This document shows positions 38,334-48,993 of a stretch of DNA of 64,000 nucleotides, in pieces. Origin of the DNA: Kwoniella bestiolae CBS 10118 (Eukaryota; Basidiomycota; Tremellomycetes; Tremellales; Cryptococcaceae). Both the position numbers and the translations under genes were made by a program. The stretch spans positions 1,674,001 through 1,738,000 of the forward strand of contig NC_089245.1 in NCBI RefSeq assembly GCF_000512585.2, in the 5' to 3' direction. The notes under the pieces were generated by a model, which did not search any database, was not told the DNA's origin, and worked only from the letters and a program-made list of their open reading frames with translations. Position 1 is the stretch's first letter. Every line of letters begins with the position of its first letter.

Positions 38334-39090
38334 ACATATCAATAGCTCACAAGTGATGGAACGGCTCCTCTCGTCCGGAGGAGATATAGTGTGATACAAG
38401 AAGCAAGAAACGAGCTCATTGACAAGAGTCAGAAGCAGATATGTACATTTTCGCTAGCCGCAGATATCAATTTGTCAGTGGGGTCTGCATGTACACCACT
38501 TCCTCACCTACAGTTTCTGCCAAAAAATATCTACGATTCTTGCTTTTTCACCATTGAGGCCGGCTTTTGATCATACTGTAGAACAACTTTTGTTTTTGTA
38601 TATCTCGTCATTTGTGACAGGAGCTTTATGAGTGCTTCTCTATTCGAGATATATATGTGCCCGGCTTGTGAGGATGTGTGGTGCATGCATATCAAGCCAA
38701 TCTTGACATGCAGTTGTCACGTTTAAAGTTCTAAGCCAGAAAAATAGTGTTTGTATGGCAGACCCTAAAGTTGGCCAAGTCCAGAGCGCTCTTTTGCCCA
38801 CAGATCCGCCAGGAAGGAGCACCACATTGTGATTGTGTTAGGCCAGCAAGGCCTAGGCCCTTTCTTTGCCATACCAATCGCTTCCTGCTTCGAACAAGCT
38901 AATCGTGTCATACACAATGATCCATCTCAAAGATGGTGTCTACGGGGGACAGCGGCAAACTGGGATTGAATATACGGCAGGGAGGTAGCCGACGTGACAG
39001 CCGTCCAGCGATCCTCAGTCACTATGGGTGCAATGGAAGCCAGATCTACCATCAGGAGGTACTAAGGGGCCTGCTGGCACCACATACAGC
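38334..39090. other. Convergent intergenic region
   Basis: About 760 bases between the plus-strand family 1 member A and the minus-strand family 2 member c. Nothing recognised. Confidence 0.5.
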
Positions 39091-39558
39091 TTATTTGTCT
39101 CCAGGCGCCTCGGACCTGAGGGTATATGCGAAGTATAATGTCCCAATTCGTGGACCAGAGGTAGTCTTCGAGGCATCTTGTTGGGGCACAACACCGCTTG
39201 CTTTGGCGCTGTGTTCAGCCAATGATGCAGTGACATTGTCGTCTTTGCTCATGTAGTAACTTACATCTGGACCTCGGGAAAGTACTGATTGGACAGACTC
39301 GTTTTGTTGGTTGCTTCTGTTCAACATTTCCTCGGTTTGACGAAGAATCGAGCCCATCAGAGGCAGACTCACTTCAGTCAATGGTTTCGCAGAATGGACC
39401 TCACAAAAAGCTGTGATTTGGCTGGTCAAGTTCATGTTGCCATCTTTGGTCTTGCCTACGTCGGTAGGAGTCATAGTGAAGTTGGCAAAGTACGCTCCCT
39501 TTTTTTCTGTTTCGAAAAGATGGGTAGACGCGAGATCAGAACCAGCTCCGAGGGACAT
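39091..39558 (-). CDS. Orphan family 2-like protein, member c (intronless, possibly 5' shortened)
   Basis: The frame is open from 39672, but that upstream end has only GTG; the first ATG is at 39558, giving 155 residues. A TATA-like element (CATATAAA on the minus strand, 39677-39684) lies about 120 bases upstream, which supports this start. Similarity to the other minus-strand orphans is weak: an SDLASTHLFETEKKG region against their CFLSTKG block, and a C-terminal IGTLYFAYTL against LEGTMYLTGCF. If homologous, it lacks the first beta-rich block (FPT-x-VG), whose possible remnant lies in the untranslated frame just upstream. Function unknown. Confidence 0.42.
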   Translation of the reverse strand: MSLGAGSDLASTHLFETEKKGAYFANFTMTPTDVGKTKDGNMNLTSQITAFCEVHSAKPLTEVSLPLMGSILRQTEEMLNRSNQQNESVQSVLSRGPDVSYYMSKDDNVTASLAEHSAKASGVVPQQDASKTTSGPRIGTLYFAYTLRSEAPGDK

Positions 39559-41008
39559 GATGCAATTATTCTCTTTGATTTGTGGTGGCTCTAGCTTGTT
39601 AGAGGCGTATGAAGCTTGAATGGTGGATAGGATAGTTGATGAAAATGTCGGAATTTCAAACCGCTCCTGCACTCCTCTTTATATGTGCATTTTTGCGAAA
39701 TGTTTTGGGAAGATGGTGATCCAGACCATCCGTATCCTAGACACCGGAATCGGTTTCGCAAGTTCCATAAACTCTGTTGCGATGTTAGCGCAAGGTCCTG
39801 ATCCGATGTTAGCGCACAAGAGACACCATCCGCCTTCGCATGATGTCTTCCAGAAGGATATGTGCCATGCGACCACCACCTTTAGTCTACCTCTCAGTGA
39901 ACGGCCAAGGGAGGCCTGGACTCTAAGCTATACGATCGAAGGTTGGAAGGGTGATCTTCTCAGAACGTGATAACTCATCTGCAAAATATGTACTGCTCTC
40001 CTCCAGGAGAGGATCTCGCCGGGAGATGGGGTCATTGATTTTTGTGATAACTTTCTGTTCGTTACTTGGGCTGACCTCTGCTAACACACTATGAAGCATC
40101 TACAGGCTTCTCTCCGGCAACCTACTTCGATGCATGGCTTCCTAAACTACGGCGCAACTGCAGTCTGATTTCAATGAAACCCGATAAAATCCTGATGGTA
40201 TTTTTCCTGGCGAGAGCCTCTGTGATCGGAGAGCACTTATCACTGGGTCTGACTAACCTGTGCAAGCGGGCAGAGAGCAGTGAAGTACAACACGGTCTAC
40301 AGCTAGGCAACGCAGAGGTACCATAGAGCTGTCACACACCTTAGATGGCGAGGCAGACTTTTGGAAAGTGGACCAGACTATCCTATGCTGCCCAGACCCT
40401 ATGAAGTGAGCTTCGACTGGTGTAACCGTTTTCTGCAATGGGAATGACATCGGGGCTTCGGTATAGACGGGCAAGTACGGTCAGTAGGACGTGCTCCAGT
40501 ACAACACGATTGCTTGTTTCATTTTTCGAGTACATCATATCATCAAGCTATTTTGGGAGTGCCTGTATTCAAATTTCAGAAGCTCAGTTTCTTATCGCAA
40601 CGATATCAAGCAGAAGCTGGAAGTTTGCGATGGACCCAGATCTCATTGACGAGCCGATATCATCGGATTAGGAACTTGTCTAAGATCCGGACTCAAGCAT
40701 CAGCTTTTACATGGAGAGTCTAGTGTCGTGCTTGGCGTGTTTCAGCTCAAAAAAGACAAAATGTTCGCGCCTTTCGTCCTTTGTCATGGTGAGGTAGGCT
40801 TCCTATTACGATTGTCTGCTTCTCTCACCCGCCCACTACCTGCATTGTGATTGATCTTGAATTGATATTTAAGATTATATAAATTTTCTTCTCAAATCAC
40901 AAAAGCCTCCCACCCAACATATCCTGCAGCCAATTTCATCTCAAGCTCGCACTTCACCAGACCGCGAACAACATAGCAATTGTGCCTTCTCTCTACCGAA
41001 AGCTCACG
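39559..41008. other. Intergenic region between family 2 member c and family 1 member B
   Basis: About 1.45 kb. Open frames at 39620-39970 (plus) and 40474-40253 (minus; starts with a non-ATG codon) show no family likeness. The promoter of member B lies at the right end. Confidence 0.45.
40876..40884 (+). promoter_or_regulatory. TATA box of family 1 member B
   Basis: TATATAAAT about 125 bases before the ATG at 41009, matching the placement in its paralogues. Confidence 0.5.
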
Positions 41009-41962
41009 ATGATTTTCATCGAAGATGAATCCCCCGCCTCGTCGCCACCCACGTACGACGACTCCGTGGCTCCACCTTACACTCGTCCTAACGACTCGCC
41101 AGAAGCATTAGCGCTGACCTCTACAACGGCTCCTACTTCAGTACAAGCCGAAACTGGAGGAGGGCAGAGTTATCTCGTCACTTTCTCAGATAAGGGCAGC
41201 CGTGCTGCAGCTGCTGCAGCGCTGGAGAAGCTAAATAGTCATGCCGATAAGCAAGAAAACTTTACATGGCGCGTGCACAACTTGGAATCGGCGGAGATCG
41301 ACCCTTTGAATACTTCCTTGCCTATACGACTGAACCTTTCCGGACATTCTGTACACCTTCCTGTTCAGCTCCAATCAGTCAATACCTGTGGCAGTGGTAG
41401 CGAGTGTCCGAGCTCAACCCCTCTACTGACTAGGATGGCCGAACATCAAATCTTCCTGACAGCTCCTTTTGACTGTCCCCGCAATCGGAGCATCACCGGC
41501 GTTCTATTGACTGGACTAGAGGAATCTATCAAAAATGACACGCAGATACAGGACTGGATTAGGCGCACGCAATTCAATCTTACTGTCACAGGTCGAAGAC
41601 TGTTTGACGGATTATCTGTCCCTGGGGACTTGTTGGAGAAACAGATTACGGGAACAGGGTTAAAATTGTACGCCGGTGAGGAAGTTGAAAAACCTTTCGT
41701 TACTGTATCAGTAACCATTGAGGCACAGACCCTGATCTTTGACGAAAGGACGAGAGCTCCATGTGCAGAAGGCAGTCATGAAGATCTGCCAGATTCTAAT
41801 ATCATGAAAGGGGAGGATGTCCAAAGTGACAGGACATCATCCGAAAATGGTCCACCAAACACCACGCCTATTTGTCAGTCAGTCAATCAGTCTGAACTGT
41901 TCTCTGGTGAGGATGGGACGATGATTACTTCTGAGGTGGATGATGAAGGTGTCGATTTATGA
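41009..41962 (+). CDS. Orphan family 1 protein, member B, with PPxY motifs (intronless)
   Basis: The frame is open from 40982, but the first ATG is 41009; 317 residues. The N terminus carries SPPTYDDSVAPPYTRP, two PPxY-type motifs that could bind WW domains (for example Rsp5-type ubiquitin ligases or adaptors). Block 1: YLVTFSDKGSRAAAAAALEK. Block 2: ITGVLLTGLEESIKNDTQI, WIRRTQFNLTV, ITGTGLKLYAGEEVEKP and VTIEAQTLIFD, aligning with members A and C. The tail is acidic and Ser/Thr-rich. No membrane helix. It resembles small cytosolic adaptor proteins in layout, but the core domain is not one I know. Confidence 0.62.
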   Translation: MIFIEDESPASSPPTYDDSVAPPYTRPNDSPEALALTSTTAPTSVQAETGGGQSYLVTFSDKGSRAAAAAALEKLNSHADKQENFTWRVHNLESAEIDPLNTSLPIRLNLSGHSVHLPVQLQSVNTCGSGSECPSSTPLLTRMAEHQIFLTAPFDCPRNRSITGVLLTGLEESIKNDTQIQDWIRRTQFNLTVTGRRLFDGLSVPGDLLEKQITGTGLKLYAGEEVEKPFVTVSVTIEAQTLIFDERTRAPCAEGSHEDLPDSNIMKGEDVQSDRTSSENGPPNTTPICQSVNQSELFSGEDGTMITSEVDDEGVDL

Positions 41963-42667
41963 AAGATTGCTTCTTGTACCTCCGGAGAGGGCAATGAGAA
42001 AAAAGGCAAGAAGAAAACGGAGAAAATCCAAAGATCAAAAACATGAGTAGAAATGGATAACGATGATAGCGAAGCTGACAGAATGGTCACCATCAGCCGC
42101 AGGTGGACAGCGGCGACAAAAACAACCTTTACACTGCATAGATTATGACTAGAATTCATTTTTGGATGCCGTATGCTACACTTATACATTTATCATTGAT
42201 ATTTCTCACTGACGTACCATACAGCCTAGTATAGGTTTGGACGAAGGTTCAATCTCGGTGCGCAATGTCGATTTCGAACTCTTGAGGAGTCAGTGACTTC
42301 TGGGGAAATTTACAAGCAACCTCGCGCTCCCAATGGCGCCTTCTCCTCTGTCCTGTTCCGATTGTCTCGGGATACAAGGCTGTGCCATACAAGGCTGTGC
42401 CAAGTCTCGACACAGAAGCACGAGTGCTAGATCCGACGACTCCCCTTCGCGTGAGCCATCCAGGAGAAGACTTAGGCTTCGTTCTTTGTAGTGCTGGAAC
42501 GGGCGGTTTCGCCCTGATGTCCGCCAATGTCGGGTTTTGCTGATTGTCAGGTCCTTATTTCAGACTGATATATATACCTCACACCTTGACGTCGGAAACA
42601 CTCAAATCTTGACATCGGCATCTACCACTGCTCTATAAGCTTCAATAAAGACTGCGATGGCTGATAA
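41963..42667. other. Intergenic region between family 1 members B and C
   Basis: About 700 bases. It contains a 15-base tandem duplication (ATACAAGGCTGTGCC twice) near 42373-42402 and the TATA box of member C. The minus-strand frame at 42249-42527 lacks an ATG and is not called. Confidence 0.5.
42569..42576 (+). promoter_or_regulatory. TATA box of family 1 member C
   Basis: TATATATA about 95 bases before the ATG at 42668. The promoter looks intact although the gene appears broken. Confidence 0.45.
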
Positions 42668-43452
42668 ATGGCTATTCCACTCACCATGTCACTTGATCAG
42701 CAGACCATGTCGACCAGTCCGCCACCGCCACCCACATATGAAGAATCACTCGGTTCGAGCTCATCAACCAATCAACCAACAGCACAACCTCATTGGAAGA
42801 GGTATCGTGCAACCCTATTCAGCAAGGAGGGAAAACAAGAGGCCTTTGATAAGCTGTGTGAGGACTTGCGCAGGGATTCAAAGACCATTGCCGCCCGCGC
42901 AAGTGTCTTGGAAAGACAAGGAGGATCTGCTGCACGCGGAATATCCCTTGAAGTACCTTTCCTTGGATACTCAACGCCCGCACCAGTAACGCTCCACGAG
43001 ATTATCGATGACGAATCGTCCCCCAGGAACCAGAAATAGGAAGTAGCTCGAGTCGGGTCCATCTGAGTATCAAATTCCCCTGCCAGTACTAGGACCCAAG
43101 ATATGACCGGATCATCCTAGATGGCGTTGAAGAGGGTTTGAAGGACGTCAAAGAGATAGAGCTCTGGAAAGACCAAGTGGAGTTTGAACTTGAAGATACA
43201 AATGGGTGGATGGCGGATCAAGGGAGTTGTGCGGAAGTAGATGAATTTAGAGCGCGTTACACAGGAATTGGCTTGATGCAGTACAACGGTGAAAAATGGG
43301 TCAACACTCATGGTAACTTATCAGCAAAAGTATGGGGAAACACGCGTATCCAAAGAATCAAGCCTGCATTTTTACCTTTCGGAGCTGCTGACACAGTCAA
43401 CTCGGAGCCTGAAACGCCGAAGCCGGAGCAGGAGGGACGAAGATGGTCATAA
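42668..43452 (+). pseudogene. Orphan family 1 member C, broken by a frameshift and a stop
   Basis: The ATG at 42668 opens a frame with SPPPPPTYEESLG (PPxY-type motif), WKRYRATLFSKEGKQEAFDK and a following helix. It ends at TAG 43037-43039. Similarity to members A and B resumes in another frame just downstream: residues HLSIKFP, an in-frame TAG at 43090-43092, then YDRIILDGVEEGLKD, LWKDQVEFELED and YTGIGLMQYNGEKWV, ending at TAA 43450. One frameshift and one nonsense codon within about 60 bases, and no convincing intron covering both, suggest recent loss of function. A non-standard intron (donor GTAACG near 42987, acceptor near 43092) is the alternative; it would remove about 35 residues that the paralogues keep. 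Confidence 0.55.
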
Positions 43453-43948
43453 TCAGACATTGGGCATCGACCAAATCGTCGAGTCAGTAGTTAGGCTAGG
43501 CTGTTTTAGTGGGAATGACTGGATTGAGCGAAGATATTTTGTGTGTTTCTGGATTAGCTCGACGTGCGTGATACTGTATGAGGTGATTAGGGCTGTTCGG
43601 ATGCATTGGGCAAGGTCAGTGAGGTGAGCTGGGAAGGAAGTAAACAGGGAGAGGGGATGACTAATACGAATGACATCGCTTGAGAGAAACAGCTTTAACA
43701 TCAATCAAAGGAAGAGAAGAATGAAGGTAAAGTGATTGAAACCTGCGATAGGAAGTCTGTCATATATTTTTTACAGAGTACAGATGATTATGCCTTCCAG
43801 TGACGACCATATGAGCGTATACATAAGATGATCTGTGCAGCGGCTTGTGATCTAGTGGCATTACGTATGATCGGTAGAGATGTTACCAAGATGCATACCT
43901 CCTATCTGCTACCGATCTAACACATCATCATTACCCAAGCACCCTAAG
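43453..43948. other. Convergent intergenic region
   Basis: About 500 bases between family 1 member C and the t6A dehydratase gene end. Nothing recognised. Confidence 0.5.
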
Positions 43949-45824
43949 TTACTCGTCCCTCCTCCAGCTCATTACCCTCCGAGCCTGCGCGCTCTTCCTA
44001 TTTATCCCATCCACCACCTCCTTCCCATAAACCTCTTCCAAACTCTTCCCCTCCTTGTAACACAACTCATGATGTCGTTTATTATCCTTCATCCCCAATA
44101 CCACCAAATTATCCACATCCAGCGCCCTGGTCTTATCCCACCTCAGAACAGTGGGTTTGGACGGTATCTCGTATGGCGGTATGGACGATCGTCCAGCATA
44201 CAAATCGTCAAACACGAACCCGACATCCTCGGAATTGATGGGTAATCTTTCCATTTCCTTCAGACCTTTGAGGTCTTTCTCATATTTCATCAATCCCTTT
44301 TCGAGCGATTGATACATCTTTTTACGATTTTTGATCTCTGCGTAATCTTCCAGTGTTTTGCCTGCCAGATCCATCAGGATGTAGGTAGCGATGTTCAGTC
44401 CGAATATAGCTGGTAATGGGCCCAGCACAGGGAGGATCCGGACTCGGAAATCGTCGAAGGCTTGGAGTTCTTTGACAGCGCCGCGCTGGAATTCTTCTTC
44501 GGGGAGGGGGAGGAGCTTGATTTCTGAGGGGACTTCGGTGGAGTAAACGACGCTGGGACACACATAGCTGAGTCAGCTGACAAGATCGTGAACATGGGGG
44601 TAAGTGATACTCACGGTATACCACCTGGAATACCATTTATCCTCAACTTCCTCCTCACCGACCTAGCCAAGGGATCCTCATACGTATTCGATATATCCCT
44701 GAGACAGATACAAATCAGTATTAGGGCGAAAGGGTTATGTAGATCTGAGATATTGAGACAGAAACATAGTACTCACGCAATCTGAACTCTCGTGGGATCC
44801 TGCTTAGCCCCAGCACCCATACTTGCGAACACCTTCATTCCATTCTTGTGACAATGCGTTAACAGATCCGCTTTGGTCTCTAAATTATCTATAGCATCTA
44901 CGACCCAGTCGGCACCTTCTAACCAGCTTTCGGCTTCGGATCCTTTACGCCATAGTCCGACTTGGACGTCGACCCTGCATCAACGTAGCGCATCAGCAAA
45001 TACAGATGGGTGAGACCAGGTCTGTAATGAGATTCTGACTGCAAGATTCGACTTACTGTGCCCATGGTGCCACTTTCTTGAAGTATTTCTGCATGGCTAT
45101 CGCTTTGGGTGTACCTACATCTTCGAGCGTGGCACATGCGTGTCGGTTCAGTGAGGAGAGAGTGGTGAGATCGAACTGATTGTAGTTGTCAGCTTATCTT
45201 CTTGCTCGCAAGTTTGATTATGAGACAGCTTACGTCTATGAGCAACAGTCGTCCCACGCCACTGCATACATACGTCAGGTATTTTCGACTTGGCCAATCG
45301 GAAAGTTGACAGCTGCAACATACCTCCTCAGGAGCATCAAAGCACACCAACTGCCAACTCCACCACAGCCAACCACCACCACATAAGAGTTTCGTACTTT
45401 CTCCATGGATTCCTCTCCAAGGAAGTTATAGTTTCTCGTGAGCTAGACCACAGAGAACTATCAGCTGACCTATCGTCTTTCCTGAGCACTAGTAGTTGTC
45501 TTTATGAGAAGATTTTATATGCGAATGAAACGATGATCTTCCACCCACCTGCTCACGTATCAGCCCCTCATCAAACTCCCCCTTCTTCCACTCCCTCTCC
45601 TTCTTCATGATCCTCTCAATCTTCTCTTCCGGCGTACCTATCCCACTGCCCGCTCTACTCCTCTCCCACTCCTCCACATCCTCCCCAACCTGTTTCTTGA
45701 GCTTGGTGGTCCGCTGTTCGCGTCGTAAGGCCTGGTAGGAGAGGATGAGCGAACTGGTGGCTATGGCCGTGGCTGCTGCTGTGAGGAATATCGTTTGTCT
45801 GGTTGATAGGTTCTGTAAAGGCAT
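43949..45824 (-). CDS. tRNA threonylcarbamoyladenosine (t6A) dehydratase, TCD1/TCD2 type
   Basis: TCD enzymes cyclise t6A at tRNA position 37 to ct6A; the yeast forms sit in the mitochondrial outer membrane. About six exons from ATG 45824 to TAA 43949. The N terminus has a membrane helix (TIFLTAAATAIATSSLILSY). The E1-like core follows: SYVVVVGCGGVGSWCALML (ATP-binding GxGxxG), LLLIDFDLTTLSSLNRHACA, GTPKAIAMQKYF, DWVVDAIDNLETKADLL, GAGAKQDPTRVQIADISNT, then ARSVRRKLRINGIPGGIPVV and YSTE. The C-terminal 200 residues with RRDE end are as in fungal homologues. Family call is strong; which of the yeast pair it matches is not decided. Confidence 0.9.
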
Positions 45825-46188
45825 GGTTGGTCTATCGATCTATCGTATGTCTATGGGTATGGACTTCCAAATTGACTTGAACTGGAAAGATGAAGGATTG
45901 TTGATGGGTTAGCAAAGGATCGTCCTCCACTTACTTGCCTGCCGTTCGAAAATCGTTCGTCCGGCACGAAAGACGGAATCAAATTGCTCATCCAAAGAAG
46001 TGGTGATGTCATCACCATGAACCTGCCCTGCTCATCAGTGTAGTGTGGTTCATCCGATCAAAGCGAAACAAAAACCCATCATCAACATCATCCGCGTCCC
46101 TCTGCTCAATCCTCACTCAGATAACCAGTCGATACCTCCGCATACTGGCTTCTGTACGATAGAGTTGATTCACTAAATAACCGACACC
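45825..46188. other. Divergent promoter region TCD / TFB2
   Basis: About 360 bases between two divergent starts. No distinct element. Confidence 0.5.
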
Positions 46189-48380
46189 ATGGTCCAGCCG
46201 TCCTTCTCTCACCCTCGCTCCGACCCATCCTCATCTACATCCTCCTCACCGACAGCCGCGTTAGATGCCTTCCTGGATAATCAACATCAATCGTATTTCG
46301 AAGAACTGTACAAATCAGAGGCAGTGTGTCTCTGTGTATTGAGGTGAGCTTAATCATACGGCTACATTGCATGCGCTGAAGATTCACCTGACATCTCTTC
46401 TGCACTTTGCCAGATCACTACCCCCTGTTCCTCGACATATCATTTTACATCACTTATGGTCGCATCAGCCATTACGCACTACCGAGGTGAAGAGCTTCTT
46501 GCAATTGGATATTCAGACGTCGATACAGGAGTGAGTGCGCTTCAGCTGTCACGAAGGTGTATCGCCATGTGGAACGTAGCTGGACTGACCAACGCTTGAA
46601 CAGTGTCGACGAGATCATGCGACCTGCCTTGAACAGGAAGATCTTACATCCCATGATGTTGAAGAAGAACAAGATGCTTTGGCCTTCCAACGATGCATTC
46701 AAGAAAGGCTTGAGAAATGCCTTGACTGGACTGTAGGTGCCATTTCTTCAGCTGGATTATGACGATCTGACTGAATAGCTGATTGGGTGTCTTGAAATAG
46801 AGGGACATCCAATTCATTCGGTGTACCATTCGACCGAGATGATGATGCCGAGATACCGAGTCAGGAGGTGTTAGTAGCGTACGGAGAAGAGGCTTTCGAG
46901 GTGAGCTAGTAATCACGGCTGTCTTCTATGGTCCGTTCAGCTGACATGTGGGTTGACCAGGGTATCCTCAAATATATGGTCTCGTCAGGTCTGGGAATAG
47001 GCTTTTCAGTAGCCAGACCTCAAGCTGAGGTATTGGAGCTGCTACATATCAGTGGACTGATGATTGATCCGTAAGTTGGAGCATGAGCTGCACACATATC
47101 CGCCCATCGAGGTATGTCAGCTAATTAGATACAAATAGTACCGATGCTACGGGGCAGAACCCGAATTTGAACAAGATGACTATAACCTCGAAAGGATTCC
47201 AATTCTTACTGGAAGATAGGCAGACACAATTATGGGAGGTATTGATGTACTATCTGACAGCGAAGGAGGTGAGCTGCAAATTCTGCTTTCAAAGGAATCG
47301 AGCTCATCGTCCCTATCTTTGTGTGATTAGGCAAATTCGGAAAGGTCTGCGGAGGTATTATCGATGTTCTTCTCGTTAGGGTGTATGCAACTCGGCCAGG
47401 TAAGTCATAGATGTTTTCTGAGATTGGCTCCCGGCTCGAAGAAGACTGATTACCTATCGCACACATAGGATTACTCCGCATCAAAATCATTCCCTCATGC
47501 TCTGTCCGCTCTAAACGATCTAGCTCAATACGGATTCATCTATCGACCATCGCCTGATTCAAACCAATTCTTCCCTACTCATCTGGCCACTGCGCTATGT
47601 AGTGGTGATGCAGCAGCTACGAAGAGTCAAGATGCTGATGAGAAGAGGTTCCTGATTTTGGAGACTAACTATAAGATCTATGCTTATACTTGTGAGCGCG
47701 GATACCATCTTTGCCTAAGGTGTCCAGGACTATTGATAGAGTAAGATATGAAAGATGTGCTGATCCGCTGGATGGGTCATAGCAAACGAGCTAGAAATCG
47801 CCATCTTAAACCTATTCGTAGATATCCGAATCCGCTATCCAAATCTTGTCGTAGGCAAATTGGATCGAAAGAACGTCAAATCAGCTATGGAAAAGGGGAT
47901 TTCGGCGAATCAGATCATATCGTATTTATCAAGTCACGCCCATCCACAGATGTATAATTCTCCTCCGCCATTACTTCATCCGACGATTGTGGATCAGCTG
48001 CATCTGTGGGATAGGGAGAGAAATCGGTTGAAGATGGAGGATAGTGAGTTGGCTGCTTCTTTGCTGCTGTCATCGTCCGTTGCAGAATACATTGGAACAT
48101 CGATATGTTGTCGAACAACCGTTCAATATCGCTCTTTTATATTATATTCCGTTCTGAGATGTACCTTACTGATGTTATACTGTAATTGGTTTACCCAGCC
48201 GTCATGCTTGAATTCTTCAGTAAAGAGCTATTCGAAGATACCGAGACTGAATCAAAGGCCAATGCGGCTTTACAGCTTAGCGTGCCGAATCAGAAATTCT
48301 TGTTTATTGAACCGCAGACGAAAGCTGCTATTACGGATTTCGTCAAGGAGAGGCAGAATCAGCTGAGGTCGGGGTTTTAG
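46189..48380 (+). CDS. TFB2: TFIIH core subunit Tfb2 (p52/GTF2H4)
   Basis: Tfb2 binds and stimulates the Ssl2/XPB translocase in TFIIH for transcription initiation and nucleotide-excision repair. About nine exons with short introns from ATG 46189 to TAG 48380. Recognisable sequence: FLDNQHQSYFEELYKSEAVC, ILHHLWSHQPLRTTEV, RKILHPMMLKKNKMLWPSN, WEGILKYMVSS-like segment, MTITSKGFQFLLEDRQTQLW, FSLGCMQLGQDYS, YGFIYRP, ILETNYKIYAYT, FVDIRIRYPNLVVGKLDRKN, the p52 hallmark GISANQIISYLSSHAHPQM, then IVDQLHLWDRERNRLKMED and a final exon with the Tfb5-binding region. Length and motif order fit the family. Confidence 0.92.
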
Positions 48381-48993
48381 TGGGGAATGCGTGAGCTTGT
48401 TGAGCAGAGGAAATTGGATTTAGTGTATTCGAATATAGTTATGGTTGTATTGTAGATATGCACTTTGATTGACAGCTTGTGACACCATCATAGCACACTT
48501 ATGATTTTGTGCATGATGAGTAGATAAGTATAACTATAGATAGACATGGTTGATAATCCGATTAGATTGGACCAGTGCACTGACCGTTGGGTAATTAATG
48601 TGAGCGAACATAATCTAGTAACGTTGACATCAGATGATTCAGGTTGAATCAACAGTCCTATGTCTTATGCACAACCCGTGATGAATGATGAGACATTCCT
48701 TCCATCCAATCCCGACAATACACACAGGTTTCGGAGCTAACAGTGGATGAGTCACAAGGTTTCGGTATATTCCTTTGAGGTGAAAAGAAACCTACTGGAT
48801 GCCTTTTGTTCATTGTTTGCTTTTATAGTGTCCTCCATTCAAACCGAACATGAGGTGCTCAGGAAAAGGGCAAGTATGACGATAATGTATGTATCATTTC
48901 GTCTCTTTTGTTCGTTTGTCTTTGGCGTGGTACAGTCATACTTGGTCAGATGTCTTGGGTTGTCGGTAAATCGGTAAAATCGTTGATTTACAT
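48381..48993. other. Intergenic region TFB2 / 4-TM protein
   Basis: About 610 bases. A 76-codon open frame at 48747-48977 is hydrophobic but has no continuation by splicing that I can see; not called. Confidence 0.45.

Noticed and set aside
39559..39672. Upstream 38-codon extension of family 2 member c
   Set aside because: It has only a GTG at the start, and a TATA-like element lies directly upstream, so it is more likely leader sequence.
42249..42527. 92-codon basic minus-strand open frame
   Set aside because: It begins with TTG, has no ATG, and overlaps a local 15-base tandem duplication; no family likeness.
48747..48977. 76-codon hydrophobic open frame upstream of the 4-TM gene
   Set aside because: No supporting splice sites or homology, and it ends before the ATG at 48994.
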